From contig JAPYWM010000001.1 of the NCBI GenBank assembly GCA_028276345.1, positions 1-45,594 of the forward strand: a stretch of 45,594 bases of DNA. The letters are read 5' to 3'. This document shows, one piece after another, positions 23,530 to 31,861 of the stretch. Origin of the DNA: Sphingobacterium sp. GTDB taxonomy: Bacteria > Bacteroidota > Bacteroidia > SpSt-205. How positions within the stretch are numbered: the first letter of the stretch is position 1; the number at the start of each line of letters is the position of its first letter. The notes beneath the pieces are model-generated. The model did not search any database and was not told the origin of the DNA. It saw only the letters and a list, made by a program, of their open reading frames with translations. The position numbers were made by a program, and so were the translations under genes.

Positions 23530-24395
23530 GGGCATTCCTTCTGCTTTTGGCCTTTATGCCCGTGACGGAGGCGCCTATGGGTACTTTTTCTCCTCGTGAG
23601 GAGAAGGGCTTGGTAGCTTATAGTATTCCGCTCCGGGTCGTAGGGGCTTCTTTGCAGGAGGCGGAGAGTTTGGTTCGGGTGCAGGTGGGGATGGGGTGGG
23701 GGACGTGGGTGCGGCAGGTAGCAAAGGGCTGGGTGGGACGGCCGTATGGGAGTGGCGGGCAAGGTATGGGGCCGCAGGAGCTTTTGGTCAACCTCCGGCA
23801 GATGGACTGCATGACAGCGGTAGAAAACCTTCTGGCGCTGCGGATAGCCGGGGCGTGGTATCAGGAGGGGCTTCTTTCGCCGGAGAAGGCTTTCGTGCAG
23901 GCCCTTTTGCGGGTGCGCTATGAGAGCTACCCGCCCTGCCGCTGGGAAGACCGGTATCATTATCTGACGCATGCTTTTATGGGCTGGGAGGAAGCTGGGT
24001 GGGGGAGCTGGCTGCCTATTGGGCGGCCAGATGCCCGCACTATCGCCTATGTCTCTCGCCACCGGGAGCGTTATAAGGGCTTTACCGACTGGAAGCGCAT
24101 CCAGCAGATTGAGAAGCGTCTTTCCGTCCGGCCCCGTTTCTGGATACCCGAAGCCGAGCTGGGTGCGTGGCTTCCCCTCCTGCGAGATGGGGATATTATT
24201 GCCTTCATTCCGTCGGACTCGCTCCTGGATGTGTCGCATGTGGGGGTGTTTTTTTGGGAGGGGGACAAGGCCACCTTTGCGCATGCTTCTCTCGCGGCGC
24301 ACAAGTGGGTCTGGGGCGAAGACCTCTGCGCCTATCTGGACCACCGGGAAAAGGTGATCGGCATCACGGTTTTTCGGCCGTTTGGGCAGCTTTGA
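23526..24395 (+). CDS. DUF1460-family NlpC/P60-like amidase
   Basis: A 289-residue exported protein starting with signal-like MRAFLLLLAFMPVTEA. The conserved MDCMTAVENLLAL contains the likely catalytic cysteine and LDVSHVGVFFWEGD the likely histidine of the papain-like fold. The family, common in Bacteroidota, includes cell-wall enzymes annotated as N-acetylmuramoyl-L-alanine amidases. LLRDGDIIAFI is another family landmark. It starts in ATGA overlap with the TolB-like lipoprotein, suggesting a joint role in the envelope, and its stop shares one base with the truA start. Confidence 0.8.
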   Translation: MRAFLLLLAFMPVTEAPMGTFSPREEKGLVAYSIPLRVVGASLQEAESLVRVQVGMGWGTWVRQVAKGWVGRPYGSGGQGMGPQELLVNLRQMDCMTAVENLLALRIAGAWYQEGLLSPEKAFVQALLRVRYESYPPCRWEDRYHYLTHAFMGWEEAGWGSWLPIGRPDARTIAYVSRHRERYKGFTDWKRIQQIEKRLSVRPRFWIPEAELGAWLPLLRDGDIIAFIPSDSLLDVSHVGVFFWEGDKATFAHASLAAHKWVWGEDLCAYLDHREKVIGITVFRPFGQL

Positions 24396-25282
24396 TGCGG
24401 TATCTCATTCAGGTAGCGTATGAGGGGGCGGCCTATGTGGGCTGGCAGCGGCAGGGGGGTATGTCTACCGTCGCGGGGGCTTTAGAGGCCGCCCTTTCTA
24501 AGCTGCTGGCACATCCGATAGAAGTGGTAGGCGCCGGCCGTACCGATCGGGGCGTGCATGCTACGGGACAATATGCCCACTGGGATACCGAGAAGCCGTT
24601 ACCCACTCCTTTCCTTCCTCGCCTCAATGCGCTTTTACCCGAGGACATCCGAGTTTCAGCGCTTTTTCAGGTAGGTGATACCTTTCATGCGCGTCATTCG
24701 GCGCTGTCCCGGCATTATCGCTACTTTCTCGGTCAGAATATCCCCCTTTTCTGGCGGCGATATGTATATGAGGTGGCGCAGCTCCCGTCCTTAGAACGCC
24801 TTAGGGAAGCGGCAGGGCTCTGGATAGGCGAAAAAGACTTTGGGGCTTTTTGCAAGGGGGCTAAGGCTTATGCGCACACCACCTGCCGTATATATCGGGC
24901 AAGCTGGTCGAAGCGGGATTATCCCAATGGTGCCATGCTGCTCGTGTTTGATGTGGAGGCGAATCGGTTTTTACATGGTATGGTGCGGTTTCTGGTGGGG
25001 GCCAGCCTGCGGTATGCCATGGGCCGCCTTACCTATGAGAGGCTGCTGTCGGCGATAGAAATGGCCGACCGCCGCTGGGGCCTCTGGGAGGCGCCTGCCC
25101 AGGGCCTTTTTCTGTATGCGGTGCAGTATCCGTCGGAGGCATTATATTTGCTGGAACGTTATGGACCATCTTCGGCAGAGCCTTTCCCAGCGCCAGACCC
25201 TTCGCCAGGTGCAGAATCTGCGCCAGATTCAGGTGGCGCGCCTTCTGGAGCTGCCAGCTCAGGACTTAGACCAGCACATTGA
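24395..25282 (+). CDS. truA: tRNA pseudouridine synthase A with long C-terminal tail
   Basis: A 295-residue enzyme that modifies U38-40 in tRNA anticodon stems. The catalytic aspartate is in GAGRTDRGVHATGQ, and LALEGLY-type family positions are seen in FLHGMVRFLVGASL. The core ends near residue 250. The remaining roughly 45 residues (rich in Pro, Ser, Ala, Gly) extend past the rpoN start codon, so truA and rpoN overlap by 122 nt in different frames. The tail composition looks like a by-product of the rpoN sequence, not a domain. It begins at TGATG, one base shared with the previous stop. Confidence 0.92.
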   Translation: MRYLIQVAYEGAAYVGWQRQGGMSTVAGALEAALSKLLAHPIEVVGAGRTDRGVHATGQYAHWDTEKPLPTPFLPRLNALLPEDIRVSALFQVGDTFHARHSALSRHYRYFLGQNIPLFWRRYVYEVAQLPSLERLREAAGLWIGEKDFGAFCKGAKAYAHTTCRIYRASWSKRDYPNGAMLLVFDVEANRFLHGMVRFLVGASLRYAMGRLTYERLLSAIEMADRRWGLWEAPAQGLFLYAVQYPSEALYLLERYGPSSAEPFPAPDPSPGAESAPDSGGAPSGAASSGLRPAH

Positions 25283-26645
25283 GGAGGAGGTAGAAAAAAA
25301 CCCGGCCTTAGAAGCAGAAGACCTTGACGACCCTACCGCTGACGGCCTACAGGTAGAACTGCCCGGGCGCATGCTTACCGCCGCTAAGACACCCACTGCT
25401 GCCGAAGAAAACGAGAACTCCGACTGGAATGCCCAAGACGGCTACCGAGAGCCTAAGGTCGCCCTGGAAGAGTCCGAGGATTTTTATGGGCCGTTTAACT
25501 TTAGGACTACGCAGAGCTTGTATGAGTCGCTTATAGAGCAGTTGGCACCTTTTGAGTTGCAAGATTGGGAGCGAGAAGTGGTGGAGTTTATTATTTACAA
25601 TCTCACGCCGGCGGGGCTTTTATCGGTGCCGCTGGAAAAGCTGGCGCGGCAATATGCGTATCAAGTGGGTCGGGAGGTGCCGCTTTCGGAGTGGGAGCGG
25701 CTTTTAGGGCAGGTCGTACACAAGCTGGAGCCGCCCGGTGTGGGCGCCCGCAACCTCCTTGAAGCCTTTCGCCTGCAAATAGAAGCGCTGGATCCGCAGG
25801 AAGAGCCCCTCAAACCCCTTCTGCACAAGCTAGTTACCGAGCATGGCGAAGCCCTGGAAAAAGGCCAGTGGGAGCGCATTAAGCGGCGCATGGCCTTGGA
25901 TGAGGCTACCTGGAAGGCCCTCATACGTCGGCTTGCTGCGTTGGACCCGCGCCCCGGTCTCTCTGCTGACGAAGCCGTCGCCCCAGCCATCTCCCCGGAC
26001 TTTATCCTCCACTTTCGGGAGGACGGAGCCTTCCAGGTCGAGGTTGTCTATTACCGTCCCCGCCGCCTGCGCATCCGCCGCCAATACTTAGAACTCTTAG
26101 AAAAATTGGCCCGCCAGAGAGAACCCGAACTTCGCGAAACCTACGAGGAGATCAAAAAACGCGTAGAAGCCGCTAAGCAGTTTATGGAGCACCTCCAGCA
26201 GCGGGAGAGGACCCTCCGTCTTACCGTGGAGGAGATTGTGCGGCAGCAGAAGGCCTTTTTCCTTAATGGCTGCGATGAGAAATACTTGCGCCCCATGATC
26301 CTGGAAGATGTCGCCAATGCGGTGGGGTTAGATATCTCCACGGTGAGCCGGGTGGCTCATAGCAAGTACATACAGACGCCCTGTGGTATCTATCCGCTCA
26401 AGTTCTTTTTCTCGGAGGGGGTGCGTGCCGCCGATGGGGGCGAGGTGGCTAATAAAGCCGTATGGCGGCATATTCGGGAGCTGATTGAAGGGGAGGACCC
26501 CGAGAATCCCTACTCAGATGAAGCCCTGGTGAAGCTTCTGCAGGAGCGGGGGATTGAGATTCGTCGGCGGACGGTGGCCAAGTATCGGCATCAGCTTGGT
26601 ATCCCCACCGCTGCTGAACGTCGCCAGCGCTACAAGCTCCGATAA
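25161..26645 (+). CDS. rpoN: RNA polymerase sigma-54 factor
   Basis: A 494-residue sigma factor. The N-terminal region I is LRQVQNLRQIQVARLLELP with IEEEVEKNPALE, followed by an acidic region II. The core-binding domain holds LEPPGVGARNLLEAF. The DNA-binding part has the helix-turn-helix VANAVGLDISTVSRVAHSKY. The C-terminal RpoN box is RRTVAKYRHQLGIP, which contacts the -24 element. It needs an AAA activator, and none of that type is in this window. The start at ATG 25161 puts region I at the very N terminus, which is why the 122-nt overlap with truA is real. Confidence 0.95.
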   Translation: MDHLRQSLSQRQTLRQVQNLRQIQVARLLELPAQDLDQHIEEEVEKNPALEAEDLDDPTADGLQVELPGRMLTAAKTPTAAEENENSDWNAQDGYREPKVALEESEDFYGPFNFRTTQSLYESLIEQLAPFELQDWEREVVEFIIYNLTPAGLLSVPLEKLARQYAYQVGREVPLSEWERLLGQVVHKLEPPGVGARNLLEAFRLQIEALDPQEEPLKPLLHKLVTEHGEALEKGQWERIKRRMALDEATWKALIRRLAALDPRPGLSADEAVAPAISPDFILHFREDGAFQVEVVYYRPRRLRIRRQYLELLEKLARQREPELRETYEEIKKRVEAAKQFMEHLQQRERTLRLTVEEIVRQQKAFFLNGCDEKYLRPMILEDVANAVGLDISTVSRVAHSKYIQTPCGIYPLKFFFSEGVRAADGGEVANKAVWRHIRELIEGEDPENPYSDEALVKLLQERGIEIRRRTVAKYRHQLGIPTAAERRQRYKLR

Positions 26646-26658
26646 GCCCAACCCGCGT

Positions 26659-26666
26659 TATCTTTG
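26659..26666 (+). promoter_or_regulatory. -7 promoter box TATCTTTG for the FHA-dnaA unit
   Basis: A perfect TAnnTTTG match ending 6 nt before the ATG at 26673, placed in the 27-nt gap after rpoN. It gives FHA-dnaA-nuoC-rsmA a promoter separate from the truA-rpoN transcript and decides the FHA start codon. Confidence 0.6.
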
Positions 26667-26672
26667 CTGGGT

Positions 26673-27107
26673 ATGGCAAAAGGTAGCTCCCCTATTCCCA
26701 AGCGGTCCCTGCTGATTGGGCGGTCTTCCGCCTGCGATGTGGTTATCGATCATCCAGAGGTTTCCGGCCGTCATGCCATCCTCTCTATCACCCCAGATGG
26801 TGTGTATGAAATCCAGGATATCGGCTCAAAAAACGGCATTTACGTCAATGGTGAGCGCGTCATCAAAAAAGCCCTTCAGGAGGGAGACAAAGTCCTGCTG
26901 GGGTCTTATGAGCTGGACTGGCTCACCATTCTGAAAAATCCTCCTGCCTCTACTGGTGGCAGCGATAGCCCCACCCGGGTCACCCGAGTGCCTTTCCAAG
27001 GGAAGAATGTGCTCCGCACGGTTCTCTTTGTCATAGCGGCCGTGGTGGCGGTCTTTTTGCTATTGTGGTTTGTAGTGCGCCCTTTCATGCCCGGCTTAGC
27101 TGAATGA
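26673..27107 (+). CDS. FHA-domain protein with C-terminal membrane anchor
   Basis: A 144-residue protein. Residues 10-90 form a forkhead-associated domain with all phosphothreonine-binding marks: LLIGRSSACDVVID, VSGRHAIL, DIGSKNGIYVNGERV. A linker follows, then one membrane helix (VLFVIAAVVAVFLLLWFVV), so the FHA domain faces the cytoplasm from a tail anchor. ATG 26673 is used because a promoter box ends 6 nt upstream; a TTG at 26664 lies within the box. The stop overlaps dnaA as ATGA. No Ser/Thr kinase is in the window; binding partner unknown. Confidence 0.88.
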   Translation: MAKGSSPIPKRSLLIGRSSACDVVIDHPEVSGRHAILSITPDGVYEIQDIGSKNGIYVNGERVIKKALQEGDKVLLGSYELDWLTILKNPPASTGGSDSPTRVTRVPFQGKNVLRTVLFVIAAVVAVFLLLWFVVRPFMPGLAE

Positions 27108-28480
27108 GTGTGAAAGCCGAGCCTCTGACACCCCAGGCTCTCTGGGAGAAGTGCTTGCACGTTTTGCGAGAAAATGTCGGCACGGCTACTGTGACAGTGC
27201 TTTTTCAGGCCGTACAGCCCCTCTCCATCAAAGAGGATGTCTTTACCATTCGGGTACCCAGCCAGTTTTTTTATGAGTATATTGAGGAGCACTTTTCCCG
27301 GCTGATTGTGCAGACGCTCCGGCGGCATTTAGGGCCTAAAGCTCGCCTCGAATACGAAGTTCTTACCACACTGGATGTGCCCACCAATCTCCCTTCGCAA
27401 ACCGGGCCGTCCCCCACTATCCTGCCGGGTCTGCGGCCCCGGCAGAGTTTGCCCACTAACCTCAACCCTAAATACACCTTTGACAACTTCATTCCCGGCA
27501 CCTGCAATCAACTGGCCCGCAGCGCAGGCATGACGGTAGCCCAGCGCCCCGGACAGACGGCTTTCAACCCCCTCTTCATCTACGGCGAAGTCGGCCAGGG
27601 CAAAACCCACCTTGCGCACGCTATCGGCAACTACGCCCGCCTCCTCCACCCCGACAAGATCATCACCTACCTGGACGCCGACCGCTTCACCCAGCACTAC
27701 GTGGATGCCGTCCGCTCTAAACAAATCAGCACCTTTCTCAGCCGATTTGAAAATGTAGACATCTTTATCCTGGATGACATCCAGTTTCTCATCGGCCGGG
27801 AATCCACTCAGGATATTTTCTTTCACGTTTTCAAGAGCTTGCATGAAGCTGGCCGGCAATTGGTGATTACAGCGGATGCGCCGCCGCAGGAGCTGCGTGG
27901 TCTGGCGGAACGTATCACTTCCCGCTTCTCCTGGGGCTTGGCCGCCCAGCTCCTGCCCCCCGACTACGAAACCCGCCTCCAGATCCTCCAGTATAAAACC
28001 CGTCAGGAAGGCTTGGACATTCCTGAAAACCTCCTCCAATACATCGCTGAGCATATCCAGTCCCATGTGCGCGACCTGGAAGGTGTCCTCATCCAGCTCA
28101 TGGCCGAAGCCTCCATCAACCGCCGGGAGATTAACCTCGCGCTCGCCCAGGAAGTGATCCAGCGCTTCCAGCCCTATCGCAGCCGGGCCGTCACGATCGA
28201 GCAAATCATCCAGGCTACCTCTGACTACTTCCGCATTCACCCCGAAGAGCTGCGTGGTAAGTCCCGCCGCAAAGAAATCGCCTACGCCCGCCACATTGCC
28301 ATCTACCTCAGCCGTAAGCATACCCACCACGCCCTTAAAGCTATCGGAGAACGCTTCGGCGGGCGCGACCACTCCACCATCCTCCACAGCCTCGAGTGGG
28401 TAGAAAGCTACCTCCACACCAACCGCGACCTGCAAAAACATGTCCAGGAGCTGGAACGAATCCTTTTTAAGGGCGCTTAG
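27104..28480 (+). CDS. dnaA: Chromosomal replication initiator DnaA
   Basis: A 458-residue initiator. The N-terminal domain I (LWEKCLHVLRENVGTATV) is followed by a short linker. The AAA+ domain has Walker A GEVGQGKTHLAHAIGNY, Walker B IFILDDIQFLIGRE and arginine-finger region LAERITSRFSWGL. Domain IV has the DnaA signature GGRDHSTILHSLEWVE that binds DnaA boxes. Start and stop are both buried: ATGA overlap with the FHA gene and 41-nt overlap with nuoC. I see no cluster of DnaA boxes and no intergenic space around it, so the origin is not obviously adjacent. dnaN and gyr genes are not here. Confidence 0.97.
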   Translation: MSVKAEPLTPQALWEKCLHVLRENVGTATVTVLFQAVQPLSIKEDVFTIRVPSQFFYEYIEEHFSRLIVQTLRRHLGPKARLEYEVLTTLDVPTNLPSQTGPSPTILPGLRPRQSLPTNLNPKYTFDNFIPGTCNQLARSAGMTVAQRPGQTAFNPLFIYGEVGQGKTHLAHAIGNYARLLHPDKIITYLDADRFTQHYVDAVRSKQISTFLSRFENVDIFILDDIQFLIGRESTQDIFFHVFKSLHEAGRQLVITADAPPQELRGLAERITSRFSWGLAAQLLPPDYETRLQILQYKTRQEGLDIPENLLQYIAEHIQSHVRDLEGVLIQLMAEASINRREINLALAQEVIQRFQPYRSRAVTIEQIIQATSDYFRIHPEELRGKSRRKEIAYARHIAIYLSRKHTHHALKAIGERFGGRDHSTILHSLEWVESYLHTNRDLQKHVQELERILFKGA

Positions 28481-28919
28481 CGCATGGGGTAGCCTCACCG
28501 GCACACCGCCCACTTACACCCTTCATCTCCCCGATCCTGCCCAGTGGCCCACCCTCGCCACCTTCCTCAAATACGAAGGCGATGTAGATACGCTGCTCCT
28601 CATCACCGCTACCCATGCCCCCCCCAACTACCTACTGCGCTATGATCTGCGCAGTCTACCCCACCTCACCGATATAGCCGTTCTTTTTTCTATCCCAGAG
28701 ACGGAGGCGGTTCCCTCCGCAGCGGCGGTTTGGCCAGCGGCGCTTTGGCACGAGCGAGAAGCCTACGACCTGGTGGGCGTGCGCTTCGCTGGGCATCCTA
28801 ACCTGCGCCGCATCCTCCTGCCCGAAGACTGGGAAGGCCATCCGCTAAGGCAGGACTATACATTCCCCGCCAGCTACCACGACATCCCGCTCACCTTTAC
28901 GCCCCCATCTCTGGAATAA
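28440..28919 (+). CDS. nuoC: NADH-quinone oxidoreductase subunit C
   Basis: A 159-residue 30-kDa-type subunit of the complex I peripheral arm. The conserved block WPAALWHEREAYDLVGVRF, then GHPNLRRILLPEDWEGHPLRQDY is unmistakable. The first ATG is at 28440, inside the end of dnaA (41-nt overlap); no later start in this frame precedes the conserved core. It ends 6 nt before rsmA. Finding it between dnaA and rsmA, away from nuoD and all other nuo genes, is unusual. Confidence 0.92.
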   Translation: MSRSWNESFLRALSAWGSLTGTPPTYTLHLPDPAQWPTLATFLKYEGDVDTLLLITATHAPPNYLLRYDLRSLPHLTDIAVLFSIPETEAVPSAAAVWPAALWHEREAYDLVGVRFAGHPNLRRILLPEDWEGHPLRQDYTFPASYHDIPLTFTPPSLE

Positions 28920-28925
28920 ACCGGC

Positions 28926-29663
28926 ATGCCACAGCGCTATGATCAGCACTTCCTCCGAGATGAAAACATCGCCCGCGCTATCGCTGGGGCCGCCTGCCCC
29001 CAGCCCGATGAGGTTCTGCTGGAAATCGGCCCTGGCCCAGGTATCCTCTCTAAGTACCTTGTACAGCGGCCTAACCCCCTCATTGGCATAGAGATAGACC
29101 CCCAGTATCATCAGAAGCTCGTGGAAACCTACCCACAGGCCACTTGGATTCTGGGCGATGCGCTGGAAGTCTTCTGGCCTGAGGTGCCCTTGTACCTCGT
29201 GAGCAACCTCCCCTATAGCATTACTGGGCCGTTTCTGATGCGGGTTTTGGAACATCGGGCGTGGATACGGGGTGGTGTGCTCATGCTACAAAAGGAGGTC
29301 GCCCAGCGCCTGTATGCCCGGCCGGGCGAAAGGCAATTTGGGCGGTTATCGGCGCTCTTTCAGGTGGTGTATCAGGTGGAGCGGCTGCGTACGGTGCGAC
29401 CGGGAAGCTTCTCCCCACCGCCTAAGGTGCTCAGTGAAGTGATTCGTTTTACCCGCTTGCCGCAAATCCCGCTAAAAGACTGGCCTTCTTTTGCTGCCAT
29501 TGTGCGGGCGGCTTTTCGTCAGCCGCGCCAGACCCTCAGCCGAAACCTCCGCAGTGCTGGTTTCTCCTGTCCACCGCACCTTGCCACCCGCCGACCCCAC
29601 GAAATTCCCCTCCCAGAACTCATAGCTTTGTGGCGATGGCTTTCGGACCCTATCAGGTCATAG
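28926..29663 (+). CDS. rsmA: 16S rRNA (adenine1518/1519-N6)-dimethyltransferase
   Basis: A 245-residue SAM-dependent enzyme that dimethylates two adjacent adenines at the 3' end of 16S rRNA during small-subunit maturation. Motifs: QHFLRDENIARAI at the N terminus, the SAM loop EIGPGPGILSKYL, the catalytic SNLPYSITGPF, and LQKEVAQRLYARPGERQFG. The C-terminal domain has FRQPRQTLSRNLR. The length is slightly below the usual 260-270. It overlaps the dihydroorotase-like gene by 28 nt. Confidence 0.95.
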   Translation: MPQRYDQHFLRDENIARAIAGAACPQPDEVLLEIGPGPGILSKYLVQRPNPLIGIEIDPQYHQKLVETYPQATWILGDALEVFWPEVPLYLVSNLPYSITGPFLMRVLEHRAWIRGGVLMLQKEVAQRLYARPGERQFGRLSALFQVVYQVERLRTVRPGSFSPPPKVLSEVIRFTRLPQIPLKDWPSFAAIVRAAFRQPRQTLSRNLRSAGFSCPPHLATRRPHEIPLPELIALWRWLSDPIRS

Positions 29664-30802
29664 ACCCTACCTCGCCCTGGCATGAAAAAGTCGTCTACTT
29701 AGAGGTAGAGGAGGGCCTCTTGCGAGGGGTGGAGCCGGTTTCAGAGCAGCCCCGGGGCTATGTGATTCCGGGGGGAGTAGACCTCCTCGCTTGGACGCGC
29801 TGGCCCGATGACCCCCGCGCCGAAACCCTCACAGCCCTCTCAGCACGCCTTCAGCAGGCAGGCTATACCGAAGCGCTCGTAGCCTCTCCGATCGGCTGGA
29901 GCGATCCCGACGTGATAGCCACCCTCCTGGCCGAAGCCCAAAGCGCTCCCATCTCCCTCCACCTTCTGGCAAGCTTCTGGGCGGGGGACCACATAGCTCC
30001 GCTGGAAAGTCTCCGAGCAGCCGGCGCCTGGGGCTGGACGCTGCCGCTCCTCGCGCCTATCCCGTGGAAAGGCCTGCTGGAAGCGCTAAGCTACCTCCGC
30101 TATTTAGGTGGGCCGGTGTTCATAGTGCCTTTCTGGGAGGCGATAGCCGAAGAGGATGGTGTCCCGCAAATCCCCCTTCTCGCCCTCTCGGGCTGGCGGG
30201 GCACCCCGCCTATGGCCGAAACGCTCGCCATCCGCCTTTTAGCGGAGAGTCATCGCCGGGCCGCCGGTACCCTTCTCATCGGCCCCCTCACCACCCGCCA
30301 GGGCCTAAAAGCAGCCCGTGAAGAAAACCTTACGGCTTTTACGGCTCTGCCGTATCTGCTCTTTTCTGCGGAGCGGCTCCTCTCCTACGACCCCACCTGG
30401 AAAGTCCATCCCCCGCTGCAGGAGCCTGCCGACCAGAAAGCCCTTTGGACAGCCATCCGGAAAGGGGAGCTTCTTCTGATTGCCTCCTATCATGAGCGCC
30501 TTCCACCCGAGGAAAAGGACCATCCCTGGGCTGATGCGGCGCCGGGCATAGCCACCCTTCCCGAAGGCCCTGCCTTGTTTTTCTCTCTCGTGGAGCAGTG
30601 GGGTCTTTCGCTTACGCAGGCGGTCGTGGCCTGGGGTATTTTCCCCCGGCAAAGGCTGGGTCTACCCCTACCTGAGCTAAAAGTAGGTACCCCTATCAGG
30701 CATGTCCTTTTAGAGCCGCTCCCATCTACCCATTTACAGCATGCCGTAGCAGTGCGCTACACCCTGCGCCCCCTCCCCGCCACGCCTTCTCAGAATACCT
30801 AA
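29636..30802 (+). CDS. Dihydroorotase homologue lacking the metal site
   Basis: A 388-residue protein that aligns along its whole length with class I dihydroorotase (PyrC/AllB amidohydrolase fold): VIPGGVDLLAW, the AGYTEALVASP segment, KVHPPLQEPADQKALWTAI and WADAAPGIATLPEGPALFF. The metal ligands are gone. The usual DxHxH is DLLAW, the HVS strand is IGPLTT, the PHH site is LPYL, and the DHAPH site is SYHERL. It is therefore a pseudo-enzyme, like the non-catalytic PyrC' partners of aspartate transcarbamoylase in some bacteria, although no pyrB is nearby. The start at ATG 29636 is preferred to a GTG two codons earlier. Confidence 0.75.
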   Translation: MAFGPYQVIDPTSPWHEKVVYLEVEEGLLRGVEPVSEQPRGYVIPGGVDLLAWTRWPDDPRAETLTALSARLQQAGYTEALVASPIGWSDPDVIATLLAEAQSAPISLHLLASFWAGDHIAPLESLRAAGAWGWTLPLLAPIPWKGLLEALSYLRYLGGPVFIVPFWEAIAEEDGVPQIPLLALSGWRGTPPMAETLAIRLLAESHRRAAGTLLIGPLTTRQGLKAAREENLTAFTALPYLLFSAERLLSYDPTWKVHPPLQEPADQKALWTAIRKGELLLIASYHERLPPEEKDHPWADAAPGIATLPEGPALFFSLVEQWGLSLTQAVVAWGIFPRQRLGLPLPELKVGTPIRHVLLEPLPSTHLQHAVAVRYTLRPLPATPSQNT

Positions 30803-30859
30803 CGCACTTTGCTATTCGGAAGCGGGCGATTCCCCCTCTTGCGGATTTCGGAAATGGCG

Positions 30860-30867
30860 TATATTTG
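30860..30867 (+). promoter_or_regulatory. -7 promoter box TATATTTG
   Basis: A perfect TAnnTTTG match ending 7 nt before the ATG at 30875. It fixes the start codon of the secreted protein and predicts a leaderless mRNA. Confidence 0.6.
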
Positions 30868-30874
30868 CTCTGAT

Positions 30875-31777
30875 ATGCGGTACGTAGTACTATCCCTAAT
30901 CGGAGCTGCCCTCGTGTATGGGCAGTGTAATCAGTGTACGCCAGATGCGAATAATAGCCCGACCCCTTATGGGTTTAGGCCTGATCCTCTCTGGCTGCCC
31001 CCTGGCAGAGACACCAGTCTAACGATCTATTTCACCTTCCCGGACCAAGCCCAGCAAGGGTCTTTTACTGTTTATCCTAACTACGCCATCTGGGTAGACT
31101 CGCTGAGGCTGGATCAGGGGCTGATTACAGATCAAAGCGGTAATCCTTTTGCGTATAATGTTTCCGACCCGTCGGCAGGGCCTATCATATTTGACCAGCT
31201 CCATCGCTACAAGCAGTGGGGGAGTGGGGCGACGGATTATGCGAACTTTGTCGTTTATCAGAATCCAGGCACGTCGGCAGGCCCGGCGGGGCAGACGCCA
31301 CCCATCGGATGCGCCCGTGTCTGCATTCGCACCTCCGCTACCGAAGGTAGCGATACGCTTCGGGTAAAAGTTCGGGCTTTCATTCCGGCTCTCAGTGACG
31401 CAGATAATAAAGATACGACTAACCTCAGACCCGTTCTCTTAGGGAATAATGCCTGGCTCGATACGACATTTCGGTATGCTGTGGTTATCTCATCAGCGCC
31501 TGCCTCGCTCGGTCGTGGGATGAGCGCTATGTATGCCTTTCGTCCTGTGAGCAATCCTGCCTACCGAGAGGCTGTCGTGACTTATACGTTACATCAGCCG
31601 ATGGCTGTGCGTCTACGGGCTTACACGCTGGATGGCCGGGAAGTGCTCCTCCGGGACTTAGGCCTCCAGCCGGCTGGCACCTTCCAGGAAACGCTGAACC
31701 TGCCGGCAGGACAGTACTTCCTCCGCTTAGAGACGCCATACGGCCTCTCCGCTACTCGTCTGACCGTGATAGAGTAA
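30875..31777 (+). CDS. Secreted protein with type IX-like C-terminal domain
   Basis: A 300-residue exported protein. The signal peptide is MRYVVLSLIGAALVYG. The middle is beta-rich and Pro/Asp/Thr-rich, with no domain I recognise. The last 75 residues (from VVTYTLHQPMAVRLRAYTLD to LPAGQYFLRLETPYGLSATR) have the strand order of the type IX secretion type A sorting domain. ATG 30875 is chosen because it begins the signal peptide and lies 7 nt after a promoter box; the frame is open 22 codons further up. A strong hairpin terminator follows, so it is a single-gene unit. Confidence 0.7.
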   Translation: MRYVVLSLIGAALVYGQCNQCTPDANNSPTPYGFRPDPLWLPPGRDTSLTIYFTFPDQAQQGSFTVYPNYAIWVDSLRLDQGLITDQSGNPFAYNVSDPSAGPIIFDQLHRYKQWGSGATDYANFVVYQNPGTSAGPAGQTPPIGCARVCIRTSATEGSDTLRVKVRAFIPALSDADNKDTTNLRPVLLGNNAWLDTTFRYAVVISSAPASLGRGMSAMYAFRPVSNPAYREAVVTYTLHQPMAVRLRAYTLDGREVLLRDLGLQPAGTFQETLNLPAGQYFLRLETPYGLSATRLTVIE

Positions 31778-31806
31778 AGGCGGCATTTTGTCAGAGAGAA
31801 TTCTGT

Positions 31807-31847
31807 GCGGGGCCTGTCAGGAGGCAGGCCCCGCCTGCGTTATTTTT
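31807..31847 (+). terminator. Intrinsic-type terminator
   Basis: A perfect 10-bp stem, GCGGGGCCTG (31807-31816) with CAGGCCCCGC (31825-31834), and an 8-nt loop. It is followed after CTGCG by TTATTTTT. It lies between the secreted-protein gene and the promoter of the haem-lyase gene. Confidence 0.65.
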
Positions 31848-31861
31848 CTGACGCGCTGTCG

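Noticed and set aside
26646..28490. Replication origin next to dnaA
   Set aside because: There is almost no intergenic space, and I could find no cluster of DnaA-box-like 9-mers or AT-rich unwinding region.
27329..28513. A 394-codon open frame antisense to dnaA
   Set aside because: Its codons mirror a well-conserved DnaA protein; the product has no recognisable motif and no promoter box near its start.
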